From NCBI GenBank assembly GCA_963575745.1, contig CAUYUJ010000676.1, positions 1-64,000 on the forward strand: DNA of 64,000 nt. Direction: 5' to 3'. The DNA is from Prorocentrum cordatum. Its lineage: Eukaryota > Sar > Dinophyceae > Prorocentrales > Prorocentraceae. Below, piece after piece: positions 21,949 to 31,800 of the stretch (within the stretch, counting starts at the first letter, position 1; every line of letters begins with the position of its first letter). The position numbers were made by a program, and so were the translations under genes. The notes below the pieces were generated by a model, which was not told where the DNA came from, searched no databases, and worked only from the letters and a program-made list of their open reading frames with translations.

Positions 21949-22395
21949 TTGTCGCAGGCGTCTTCGATACTAACCCAGACCAATGACGTACAAAGTCGCA
22001 TGATGAGGAGGCGCGGTAAGAATCCAACGGCCTTGGAGGGCCATGTTGGCGTTGTGCAAAAGGAGTTGGCCAGAGAAAACCGCCAAAGATGGGCCGAAGG
22101 GGCAAGGATTACAAGGGTAGCCTTGGAAACGTGCTCATCCTTACTGCGCGACTTGACAGTCGGCCACTTGAGCTCTCGACCAAATTCCTGGGACTGGCGT
22201 CTCATCCTGCGCGTTTTGCCCCCCAGGCCCAGCAGAGGCCCAAGACTCAGACAAGCCAGCCGTCGCATTTCTCGTGGCGAGGGAGGCTCAAGTCTTGGTC
22301 GGGACGGAGACGGGCTCAACAGCACATTGGCTCTCGACGAGGCGCAGATAATGGAAAGCATACGGGGGCCCGACGAGCTCCAGGAAGACCCATGA
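21949..22395 (+). CDS. Unassigned open frame in non-repetitive sequence
   Basis: About 148 codons open on the plus strand in sequence free of simple repeats. The composition is balanced (for example KNPTALEGHVGVVQKELARE, then SWDWRLILRVLPP), unlike the Ser/Pro/Arg-only frames around it. The opposite strand is also open over the same stretch (to about 22361), so the coding strand is uncertain. No domain is recognised, the first codon may not be a real start, and the piece could be an exon or a fragment of an old transposon. There is no operon-like context. Confidence 0.2.
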   Translation: MSQASSILTQTNDVQSRMMRRRGKNPTALEGHVGVVQKELARENRQRWAEGARITRVALETCSSLLRDLTVGHLSSRPNSWDWRLILRVLPPRPSRGPRLRQASRRISRGEGGSSLGRDGDGLNSTLALDEAQIMESIRGPDELQEDP

Positions 22396-22784
22396 CGTAA
22401 TGTCGAGACCTAGAGATGTTCCGAAGACGAGGCGGAGCATCAGAATCGGCCCCTCGGGTCTGCCCAATGGCTCGCTCTGACCAGAACTCTTGATGAATCA
22501 CCCAGCCCTGGCGACGAGAATCCACCCAGAGACCCCAAAAGTCAAACAAAAAGATCCGAAACCCGCGATTTCCGATCACAACTGATCTCGGGAGACCCCT
22601 CCTGTGGGTCCGTCCTGGCCACTTCCTCGAGCTGCGTCCAGCCAGGGCCACGACAACCCCCAGAAGGGCCGCAGCGAGCCTCCTTAATGGTGTAGGGCGA
22701 GGGGACCTGGTGGACTCGTGCCCTGCACCCTGAAGCTTTCCCCCAAACTGGCAGTTCATGCCGACTCATTAATTGACGGTCTCA

Positions 22785-22930
22785 GTTGGGGGACGCACTG
22801 TCTCAGGTCAATGTACACCTGTGTGAGTCGGGCGTTGCGGGATCCTGCAGGATCCTGCGCGCTGGCCCAAGTCAATGCAACCCTGGCTCTGCAGGATCCT
22901 GCCAGGAGCGCATTTGGCTAATTCGCGGCC
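22785..22930. repeat. Palindromic CTGCAGGATCCTGC minisatellite, copy 1
   Basis: GGATCCTGCAGGATCCTGC and CTGCAGGATCCTGCC recur within 90 bp, spaced by GCGCTGGCCCAAGTCAATGC. A related arrangement lies at 59405-59560. Confidence 0.7.
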
Positions 22931-23366
22931 ACAACGGGCACCCTGGGGGGGGATGCGGGGTGGGGGGGAGTGTAGCGTAAGGACCCCCCCCACATGGCCG
23001 ACTTCGCCCGAGGACGAGAGGCCTCGAGCTTTCTACCTTTGACCCGGGCTCCCTTCCCTGAGGCCGCCACTCGTGCACCACCGTCGATCGACGGACCCCC
23101 TCCCCACGGGAGAGCGAGGCGGCTGCCTCGATCGATGATCCTCAGAACGCGTGTTGGCGCCAACGTGCGTTTGCCCACTGAGGCCCCTCACTACGACGAA
23201 GGCGATGTGATTGTCGACTGGTTGGGTTGAGCGGGGTCTGCACACGGTGGGCCAACACGCGTCCCGAGGATCACCGACTCGAGCGCAGCTGCGTGCCGCT
23301 CGGGGCCACTCGCCCTGGTGATGGTCTGTGGATCGGACAGGCTGGTGGGGATACTCGAAGCGTTAG

Positions 23367-23531
23367 GTCGGGCATGTTCTCCCTCCTACAAGCGAATGTT
23401 GGACGAAATTTTGAAAATACCATCAACAAAAATTCAAAAATAGTCCAACAATGATTTCTTACACTAAAATCGTCCCCAGACTATGTTTTGACTAGTTTTG
23501 AAGATTCCTCCTGTGGAGGGACAGGCCCGAC
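23367..23531. mobile_element. MITE family 'GTCGGGCATG', copy 2 (165 bp)
   Basis: Begins GTCGGGCATGTTCTCCC and ends TGTGGAGGGACAGGCCCGAC. The AT-rich middle shares ATCGTCCCCAGAC with copy 1 (13849-13997). It has TTAG on its left flank, as does copy 4. Confidence 0.85.
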
Positions 23532-23639
23532 TTCATCGAAGCGTCAAGAACTCCACCCAGGCTCCCATCCTGCCCTCAGGGCCCCATCCATCAGGGCCCC
23601 GTCTTGGCGACGCGCGGAGGGCGGTAGAGCAAGGGCGAC

Positions 23640-23769
23640 GCTTAAGTCCGCGATGGACCTCCCTCCCCGGCGCGCGGGGCGCGCCAGGGGCGGCGCCGGA
23701 GGCGCCGCCAAGGGGGGCGCTACAGCGCCGACCCAAGATATCCGTGCGGACCTCCGAACATGTATGTTC
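23640..23769. repeat. GC-rich inverted-repeat family, copy 3
   Basis: GGCGGCGCCGGAGGCGCCGCC centre, then CCCAAGATATCCGTGCGGAC and CTCCGAACATGTATG, collinear with the right half of 20750-20867. Confidence 0.7.
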
Positions 23770-23794
23770 ATGCAATGATTTGTTTCCCTGCGTG

Positions 23795-23950
23795 CAGCAG
23801 GTGCGTGTCGTGCCGTCCTCGGCAGTGGCTTGTGACACCGCGGCGATCGTTCAAGCCCGAAGAACGATCGGCCGTTTCCGAAACGTCAGCTCGTTCAACA
23901 TCAGCCGATGCTGGGTCGCTGGCGGCGCTCAGCGGGCAACGCCGCTCGTC
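23795..23950. repeat. GATCGGCCGTTTCCGAAACG family, copy 2
   Basis: GTGTCGTGCCG, GTGACACCGCGGCGATC and CGATCGGCCGTTTCCGAAAC in the same order as 11610-11790. Confidence 0.7.
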
Positions 23951-24388
23951 GACACGACGCGAGGCTACCGTGGGGCCCCACAGCCCAAGGGGGGCGGCCG
24001 TCAAAAAAGGCTGAGCGCGCTTCTTGGGATGCAGGGGCCTTCTTCCAAGGGCCCAGAGACTACCAGGAAGGCTTCTTGGACGCTGCGGGGGCTTCGAAGA
24101 GGGCCCCTGCCTCAGAAGGCCGTCCCTCTCGTGCCACCCCCGCGTGCGCGACGCCAACTCATCCCTCCCATCCTTGAGCCGCGCACGATCGGCGGTCCCC
24201 CCCCCCCCCGTCGGGCCCTGGCGGCTTAGCACGGGGGAAGCGGGCCCCGAGAGAAGCGCGGGACCTAACCCCCGGAGCCCTCCGCGAGGACGAGCGCCGC
24301 ACCCCGAGCCGCTCTCTGACGGCCCCGGGCCCGTGAAGGGCCCCCCCGAGGGCCCGAGAAAGGCGACACACACACACACACACACACT

Positions 24389-24550
24389 GACTACCTACCA
24401 GACCACCCCAACCCAACCCGAAGACCCGAATTTCGGGTTGGGGGGGGTAAGGGTTCCACGCGTGTTTTTTCAATGTTCCCCGACCCCCCCCCACTGGAAA
24501 TCGACTGTAAATTTGAGCCTTCGGGTTGGGTTGGGGTGGTTTGGTGGGTG
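24389..24550. mobile_element. Foldback element, CCACCCCAACCC family, copy 2, inside a (CA)n tract
   Basis: Same ends as copy 1 (10121-10280): CCAGACCACCCCAACCCAAC left and GGGTTGGGGTGGTTTGGTGG right, nearly perfect inverted repeats. (CA)n flanks it on both sides (24364-24388 and 24552-24577), so it appears to have inserted into, and split, a dinucleotide microsatellite. Confidence 0.8.
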
Positions 24551-24999
24551 GGGACACATACACACACACACACACACCTCAGAACCCGCTTCCTTCGGGA
24601 CGTGCTTCTCCCATGGCGAGGGACCTTGCCTGCCCTGCTGGCCAGGCCCTCCGCGCCCTTTCCGAGACCACCCGAGGCCATGCCGCAATCCGAAGCCACA
24701 TCCGAGGCCAGCCCGAAGCCTGCCGGAGGCCGATCCTCCACGGCAAGCGGTCGCCAGCGCCAGCGGCGACGCCCGGTGTTTCCGGCGGCGGTCCACCCAC
24801 CCCTTCCTCCTGTGGCCCTAATCCTCCATTTGCACCATTGGTTGTTACTGTCAATGTTAGCTTTGCCCCCCCCCCCCCCATGATTGAGCTGACTGGGCCG
24901 TTGTCCCGTCAGGGTGTTTCCGTTTCGCTGATTATTGACAGGTTTGTTGGACACTTGTTGGTCCCCTCGGGCGTGAGGGGCCTTGCCTGCCTTCCTTGC

Positions 25000-25420
25000 T
25001 GTGCCCCTCCGCGGCGCCAGCGCCAGCGCGGCGTCGGCGCAGGCGCGCGGGCCCCACAGGGGCAGCGCGCCCTGGAGCACCGCGGAGAACCTGCGGCCCC
25101 GCGCGCGCGCCTCGTCGCGCCGCTCGGCCGCCGCCGCCGTTGGCCGTCGGCCGCCGCTGGCCGCGGCCGGTGCCGTGGCCGTCGGTGCCGCTGGCCGGGG
25201 TCGTGGGCGCGGTCGTCGCTGGCGCCGTCGACGCCGCCGCCGTGGCAGCCGTGGCTACCGATCTTCTTCGTCGTCGGCATGTGCGTCATGGTCGTCGTCA
25301 CCGCCGCCGCCGTCGCCGCAGCCAGCGTCAGCGCCGCCGCCGACATCGTCGTCCGTCGACGCTGGCGGCACTACCGCCGCATTCGCAATCGCCGCTGCTG
25401 AATCTAAAGCAGGTTGCCAA
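25000..25420. other. GC-rich stretch with GCC/GTC triplet bias, no product assigned
   Basis: Dense GCCGTCGCC/GTGGCCGTC motifs. Frames on both strands are open because the triplets lack stops. A real GC-rich exon cannot be excluded, but I see no domain. Confidence 0.35.
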
Positions 25421-26550
25421 TGTCTCATACCCTTACCTCAGAAGCGATAGCGCAGACCACGCGAAATCACTGGACGTGCTAAGGTAACGATCGTCAATTT
25501 AGCCGTCACGACAACCAGCTAGACGCCACGAACAAACGAAAACCAAATTCGATGCCGAAGAAAATCGAGCTCCCACGCGCACCGGCAGCGGCGAACGAAC
25601 GTATTCGCAATCGCGATCATCGTTTCTGTCGTAGTTCCAGTGTCTACCAGTAGCTGAGTGGCAGCAACACGCTTGCAAATGCAAGCGTAGGAACAAACCA
25701 CCGGTAATAATCAACAGAGTCGATACGCGCATGCAGTGTAAAACACAATCGCATGGTTATCGTAATGACAACAATTGTGCTACATGTTTCCATGGCGGTA
25801 AACCTTCATACTAGTCGTAGAGGGTGGCCCGCGACATGACGAAATGATGCGCCAAAGACGAGAAGGAGAACACACACGCACAAGCACACACACAAATCCT
25901 AAACTTCAAGTGATCGCGCAGCTTCTCGGCAACTTCGAGCACCTGGCACTCGCAAGTATTATGGACACAGGACACGGAGACAAGGGAGCAAACCCAACGA
26001 GCGCCCAAAAAGGCCTACGGGTGGCGCAGCGGCGAAAAACTCGCAAGCCTTCCAGAGCCACGCTCGGCTCACGCACGCACACACGCACACACTTGTTTGG
26101 CGTCGTGGCCACGCGGGCAGCGGCACGGCGGACGAAAGGTCGGGCGAAAAGACGCGCGCGGCCAGCAACGACTACGCACACACACACACACACTCGTTTG
26201 GCGTCGCGGCCCCGAGCGCGGCGACAGGGCGTAAACATCGGAAACAGGCGGTGAATCGCGCGCGTTTACGCCCAGCCGAGCACTCATAGACCGTTAAGGT
26301 CTCGCAGCCGGCTGCAGCCATAACCATCCTGCTGGCATGGATGGCGGAGAACGGCGGTGAACACACGAAACTACGGGGAGGGTGGGTGGTGACATAAGCG
26401 AACCGAAACCGAAGGCGGGGAGAGCCAGTAAGCAGGCGTGGACCGACGAGGGAGTAAGTCAAGGAACGACAGGGGGAGCCAGAAGCAGGTGGCGGAGCCG
26501 CAAAACGTCGCAGGCCGAAGGAAGTGCGAAAGCCAGCGGAGCCGGGCGGT
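25421..26550. other. 1.1-kb stretch, no gene supported
   Basis: Mixed sequence with short (CA)n runs near 25868, 26085 and 26175. CACTTGTTTGGCGTCGTGGCC and CACTCGTTTGGCGTCGCGGCC (quoted in part) mark a local duplication at about 26080-26130 and 26185-26230. Confidence 0.4.
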
Positions 26551-26551
26551 G

Positions 26552-26552
<1 letters not shown>

Positions 26553-26600
<48 letters not shown>

Positions 26601-26815
26601 AACACACACACACACACGCACACACACACACACGCGCACACACACACACACGCACACAAACACGCACACAAACACACGCACACGCACACACGCGCACACA
26701 CACACACACACACACTCACACACACACACACACACACACGCGCACTCACACACACGCCCACATACACACACACACACGCGCGCACACACACATATTCTCT
26801 CTCTCACACACACGC
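26553..26815. repeat. (CA)n microsatellite
   Basis: Over 260 bp of CACA with CG and AA interruptions. Frames of His/Thr or Cys/Val are artefacts of the repeat. Confidence 0.95.
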
Positions 26816-27168
26816 GCCTTCCCCACACATTCCCCTATCCAGGCGCCTCGGCCCGCCTGCGCGCGCAATGCACACGGCGAGCATCTCGGGGTACTTGGCG
26901 CCGACCTGCAGAAGGGTCCCCCCCCAAACGGAGAGGGCCCCCTGGCCCTGCTCGGCCATCTCGCCCACCAACCTAGCCTCCTCCTCCTCCTTCTCGTCCT
27001 CGGCCTCCCTTCCTCATCCTCTGCCTCCCTCCTCCTCGGCCTCCCTTCCTCCTTCTCCGCCTCCCCGATCTGCCTCATCCTCCGCCGCCACCTGCTACGT
27101 ACCCGTCGAGATTATCCAGATCTTTGTCTAGTCCCACTTTTCATCATCCAACTCATTCACCCCAGACC

Positions 27169-27330
27169 CCCGACGTCGTGATTGTTTCACAACGTCGAAC
27201 CCTTCCCCGGGACCGTTTTTTCATCCTGACTCGTTTTGTGACGCTCCCGAAGACCAAGAGGGGCCCTGGGAGGCCGAAAACCATGTAAACCTCCCGTCGT
27301 GTGTTTGTCCACAGCGCGAGGGGGTCATCC
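27169..27330. repeat. CCCCCGACGTCGTGATT repeat family, further copy
   Basis: GACCCCCGACGTCGTGATTG, TTTCACAACGTCGAACCC and GGAGGCCGAAAACC, then CTCCCGTCGTGTGTTTGTCC, which also recurs near 21069 and 12472. Confidence 0.7.
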
Positions 27331-27571
27331 TCATCGTCATCGCCATGGGAACAAGGAGAAGCGGCACCAACACCACCAGGGATCACCAGCGCGAGGAGCC
27401 ATGGGTGGTCCCCCCAGGTGGCGTGCTCTCCCCCTCTCGCTCGAGACGTCACCTAGCCCCCCGCTCGGGGAGGCATCGTGGACCTCCTCGCTGGAGGTGG
27501 CCTCCTGGTGGTGTTGGTTTCGTTTCTCCTTTCCCCCACGCCATTCTTAGAAGCAGAAGAAGAAGTAACGG

Positions 27572-27714
27572 CATAAAAATAAACGTTCAACGGTCCGCGC
27601 GGATTTCTTCGATCTGAGCTGGACCGGGCCAGGGGAAGCGCCAGAGGCGCCGCCACGAGGGGCCAGCGCAGATCCAAGAAATCCGCACGGAGCTCCCGAA
27701 AAGTAGAATTATAG
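27572..27714. repeat. GC-rich inverted-repeat family, copy 4
   Basis: The left arm GTCCGCGCGGATTTCTTCG and right arm GATCCAAGAAATCCGCACGG are reverse complements with few changes. The centre has GGCGCCGCC. Confidence 0.75.
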
Positions 27715-27939
27715 GCGTGCCTCTCTATACTACTCTATAGAGAGCAGAAAATCCACCCCGATAATAACCACCCCAGCACGCGAAGTGGTTCAGTAAACGC
27801 GCCCAAAGAAGGAAACGAACAGGGCAGGGCTGTCTAGCAAACGCCCAAGGCCGTTGAAAAAAAACACCAACTGTCAGGTCCGGGTGGTCTTCCCCCCCTT
27901 GATTCTAGCTACCTTCTCCCAGTGGTGGTGAGAGCCCCG

Positions 27940-28155
27940 AATCATCAGGGATAACTCGGGTCAGGGTTAACTCGGGTTCGTGTTTCGGGAATCCGAACCC
28001 GAGTTACCCCGGACCCGAGTTACCCCGGATAACTCGGGCGCCCAGAGCCCCACATCATCAAGGGTAACTCGGGTCAGGGCTAACTCGGGTTCCATTTTCG
28101 GGAATCCAAACCCGAGTTACCCCGGACCCGAGTTACCCCGGATAACTCGGGCGCT
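27940..28155. repeat. Two tandem ~110-bp hairpin units of TAACTCGGGT/ACCCGAGTTA
   Basis: Each unit contains GGGTAACTCGGG-type motifs on one side and CCCGAGTTACCCCGG motifs on the other, around a GTTTTCGGGAATCC-like centre, so each unit folds on itself. The two units (about 27938-28040 and 28044-28150) differ at a handful of positions. Confidence 0.9.
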
Positions 28156-28334
28156 CCTCCTTCCCCCCACGCCATTCGAACACGTGCCCTTGCAACACCA
28201 CCGCCGGCTGCCTGAGCTGCTGCCCGCGCCGGCACACACGCGGCGGGCCCGCGGCGGGGACCCGCAGCACTTCGACGGCGCACGGAGCGGGCACGGGGCG
28301 AAAACCTAGAACACCCAGCCACCGATCGATATGG

Positions 28335-28383
28335 GTATGAATATATATATATGCACACATACATATACATATATATATATATA
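28335..28383. repeat. (AT)n/(CATA)n microsatellite at the left flank of the retroelement
   Basis: ATATATATATATGCACACAT followed by another AT run, ending exactly where the retroelement's outer repeat begins. Confidence 0.9.
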
Positions 28384-28503
28384 TGCTCTGAACACTCCCG
28401 CTTGCCAACGCAGATGATTTTCCAGAGAGGTAGCAGGCTGCCAAGGGTGGACGACACTGGTGCTTGCTGCGAACGGAACTTATAATAGAGCGCGCTCGCT
28501 CCC
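28384..28503 (-). repeat. Split direct repeat B2 (outer 3' end of the retroelement)
   Basis: 120 bp starting TGCTCTGAACACTCCCGCTT on the plus strand. Identical to 28653-28772 except for one base (GACGACACT here, GACGTCACT there). It borders (AT)n directly. Confidence 0.95.
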
Positions 28504-28561
28504 CAGCTTTGACGACATATATAATGAAAGAAAGGAAAGCAGGAGGAGGGGAGGGAGGTGG

Positions 28562-28653
28562 TGCACTTGAGCCCGATGTCCATGGATGTACATCGGTTTA
28601 TCGAGGCGGCTGCGCTGAAACTGAGAGCACTAACGCTTGGAAAACTGAACCCT
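28562..28653 (-). repeat. Split direct repeat A2 (internal)
   Basis: 92 bp starting TGCACTTGAGCCCGATGTCC on the plus strand. Matches 34695-34786 at 91 of 92 positions (AACGCTTGG here, AACGTTTGG there). Its last base is shared with the first base of B1. Confidence 0.95.
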
Positions 28654-28772
28654 GCTCTGAACACTCCCGCTTGCCAACGCAGATGATTTTCCAGAGAGGT
28701 AGCAGGCTGCCAAGGGTGGACGTCACTGGTGCTTGCTGCGAACGGAACTTATAATAGAGCGCGCTCGCTCCC
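28653..28772 (-). repeat. Split direct repeat B1 (internal)
   Basis: 120 bp, a 119/120 match to the outer copy at 28384-28503. Abuts A2 with a one-base overlap, which gives the fused B1-A2 junction expected from a circular intermediate. Confidence 0.95.
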
Positions 28773-28812
28773 ATCTTCCCGAATCTACTCTGGCCAAGCC
28801 GCATGAGCTTGC

Positions 28813-31800
28813 TCACAAAGTCAAAGACGCGAGATGATTGAGTTGGATCCGGTCGGCAGCCTGCACAAGCAGAGAAGCGGCACCCCGGGCGAAGGAGTCA
28901 GGGTACTCTTCGGCCCGGGCGGTCAGGTTCCTGGGGTCCCCGGGTCCGCGGCCCTGGAGGGCCACATGAGGCCGGAGCGTGCGGCTGCACATCCCTAGGA
29001 CCCCGGAACACCGTTTACACAACGCCTTAGGCGGAGCCCCTACATTCCACCCCACGACTTTAGTGGGCTTCTTCCAGGCACGATTATGTTGGCACATGTG
29101 TGTGACAAACTCTTTACAATTGTCTAGGCGCGTGAGATCTAAAAGGGCGGGGCACTGCCAGAGGAGACTAGACTGGGGATTCTCCATGGCCACTGGGACC
29201 CCTGCCTTCAAGCACGCACGAATCACACATACGCAAAAGAGAGCTGTTGCATTGCCGAACTGTACTTTGACTGCGTTTTTGTCGGAGAGGTCGGGCCGAC
29301 CATATATATGCTGAGGCGTGCGGAATGTGTTTCGGCTGGCAACGCTCCACGTTGAACACGGGGGGGCGAGCCACACGGCCCGCACGACGCGACTCCCGAT
29401 CCAACCTCGAACAACTTTAAGAGCTGCGTCGGATGACAGATCAAAAGCAGGGTCAGCCTTGACATCGAGACGGAGGGCCGGCAGTCCGCTCAACCTCTCC
29501 AGCCATTTTCCGACACGGCCTGTCCCCGCAAAAAGATCCAGAAAAGTCTGTGCCCTCCGAGGCTGGCGGCCTAGCGCCTGGTCTAACGCGGCCCTGAGGC
29601 TGCGTCTGACCGACGCGGCCGACAGCTGGAGGGCAGAGGCAAGAGTGTCTCCTGAGCGCCAGAGCTGGCCGGCGGCCAACGCCGCGGCCTTTTTGCCCCT
29701 GGAGGCGCGGCCACGGCCTTGCGCTTGCTGATCAGCGCCTCGAAGTTGGCATCCACGTAGTCTCCGTACTGCTTCGTGTCGGCCGCCAGCTGGTCTAACT
29801 CGCGGAGATACCTCGTGTGCTTTTTGTACCGTCGTGTTGACGACTCCTGAGCATGCCTCAGCCTCTCCTGGATGGTCTTCATGTCTCGATTCTGGTGGAG
29901 AGCGTCGGCGCTGGCGGCTCCGTGGCGCACCTGGTAGGGGTTCAAGTCCGGGAGGCCAGCCAACTGCGCCACCTTGCGGAACAGCACTCGGAATTGCGCG
30001 GCTGAGAAGGACCACAACGGCTGACTCGGTCCGGCACGACGTACCGGCGCCTGCAGCAGCGGCCCCATCGCCGTCACCCTGTCGCTGTCCAGCGGGCAAC
30101 CCTCGTCCCACTGGCCGGTCTTGCTCCTGGGCTGCTTCTCCTCGTGGTACAGGAGCAGCGCCCAGTGAGACACCCCCGTGGACCGCTGGGGCGGGATGAG
30201 CGAAGAGCCGGTCATGGAGATCAAGTCGCTGGGGAGCCGAAGGTAGGCGCACCACGCCACCTCCAAGGCCATTGCCAGCTCCTGCATCCCCAAGAACAGC
30301 GCAGCGCCCACCAGAGCCGCCAGCCCTGGCCGCGGCAGGGGCGCCCGCGACTGGCCCGGGGCCCGCTTGCGGAAGCCCCTCAAGGCTGCGCGGGCCCTGG
30401 GCAGCGCCTCCACGGACTGGTACACCCCGTGCACGTCGTAGTACTTGACGGCTGCTATCAACTTTTCTCCTTGATCGTGATTGTAGCCCTCGAAGAAGAG
30501 CGAGTCCATGTGGGCGGACAGGGCCTGGTCCATCTCCTCCGGCGTCTCCAACTTGAGGTCCTGCTCCTCGGCCCACCTCTCGAACTCGCTCAGGATGACC
30601 CGGTAGTAGGCCACCGTCTGCGGCTGTGCCCGCGATGCCTGCATGTAGCCCAGGCCCGCGGCCGCCGCCTCCTGAGCTGCCTCTCTCTGCGTCTGCCTCA
30701 GCGTCGCACGTCGGCTCCTCCTCGCCTGAGCTGCTTGAAGAGCTGCTCCACGCCGCCTCGGCAGCTCCACTGGGCGGCGACTCGGCTGGCTCGACCCGCC
30801 GACACAAGGCCGCCGCAGGCTCGTCCAGCCAGGTGTCCCCGAGGCCGCAGAGGCCGGCCGCCTCTGCCCCGCCTGGCTGGCGGAGGAGGTGGTTGTCGAT
30901 CTCCCCCTCGAGCGCCAGGTCGAGGCGGGCGGCGGCCGCGTGAGCATCAAGGTACCATGCCGATCGTGGATCTGACCGAGGGTCCCGCGGCTCGGGCCGA
31001 GATGGCCACGCTCTCGACGGTCGGTCTGCTGGGTTTATCTCTGACGCTATCCATCTGAAACAACAGTGAACGTTGGCAAACAAACTGAGTGCAAGAACCT
31101 CTTGACACGTACGATTGACTGTTGAAGTAGATCCCCGGCCCTTGCTGAGGGCCAACACCATGGACATGTTATCACAAAGGAACAAGTGACGAGCTCCCTG
31201 GGACGCCCGGGAACGTAGACGATGCCGAAGCCCCAGTACAACCCCTCGCCCCTCAGTACGCAGGATGTTCTCATGACGAAGCCAACGACCTTTTGCGCAG
31301 AGGCGCCAGCTGCTGTCGTCGCCCATCTGGCTGGGCGTGATATGTTCGAAAGTGACTCCTGCCTGGCGAGACATTGGACGCTTTGGTCCCTGCTCCTGCG
31401 GCAGGCCGAGCGTCTGGGCGCGAGCAGCGATGGCATCTGAGACACACCACCGCCACTTCTCGGCCTGGCCGGCCGCGGCCCTCACGCTCTCCAGGTCCCA
31501 GTCCGTCTCCATCGCGCCGTACCCGCCGAAGTCGTGGCGGCTGGCCCCCGAAGCGTCGGACGCGGTCACGACCGTGCTGTAGGGCCGCTTGGCGTCCACG
31601 AGCGCGAAGCACACCAAGGCCGCGGCACGCCGCAGCTCGGCCTCCACGCAGGGCCAGAGCCTCCACCTCCTGGAGCCGGCCAGGGCGATGTACCTGTACG
31701 TCTGCGCGAACACACTCAGCAGTTCGCGCCGCAGGATCGCTGCCCAGCACCAGTGGCCAAGGAGATGCCGAAGCTCGTCTCCCGAGGCCCACCCGCGGGA

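Noticed and set aside
26172-27181. Frames of 110-250 codons over the (CA)n tract
   Set aside because: Microsatellite artefacts.
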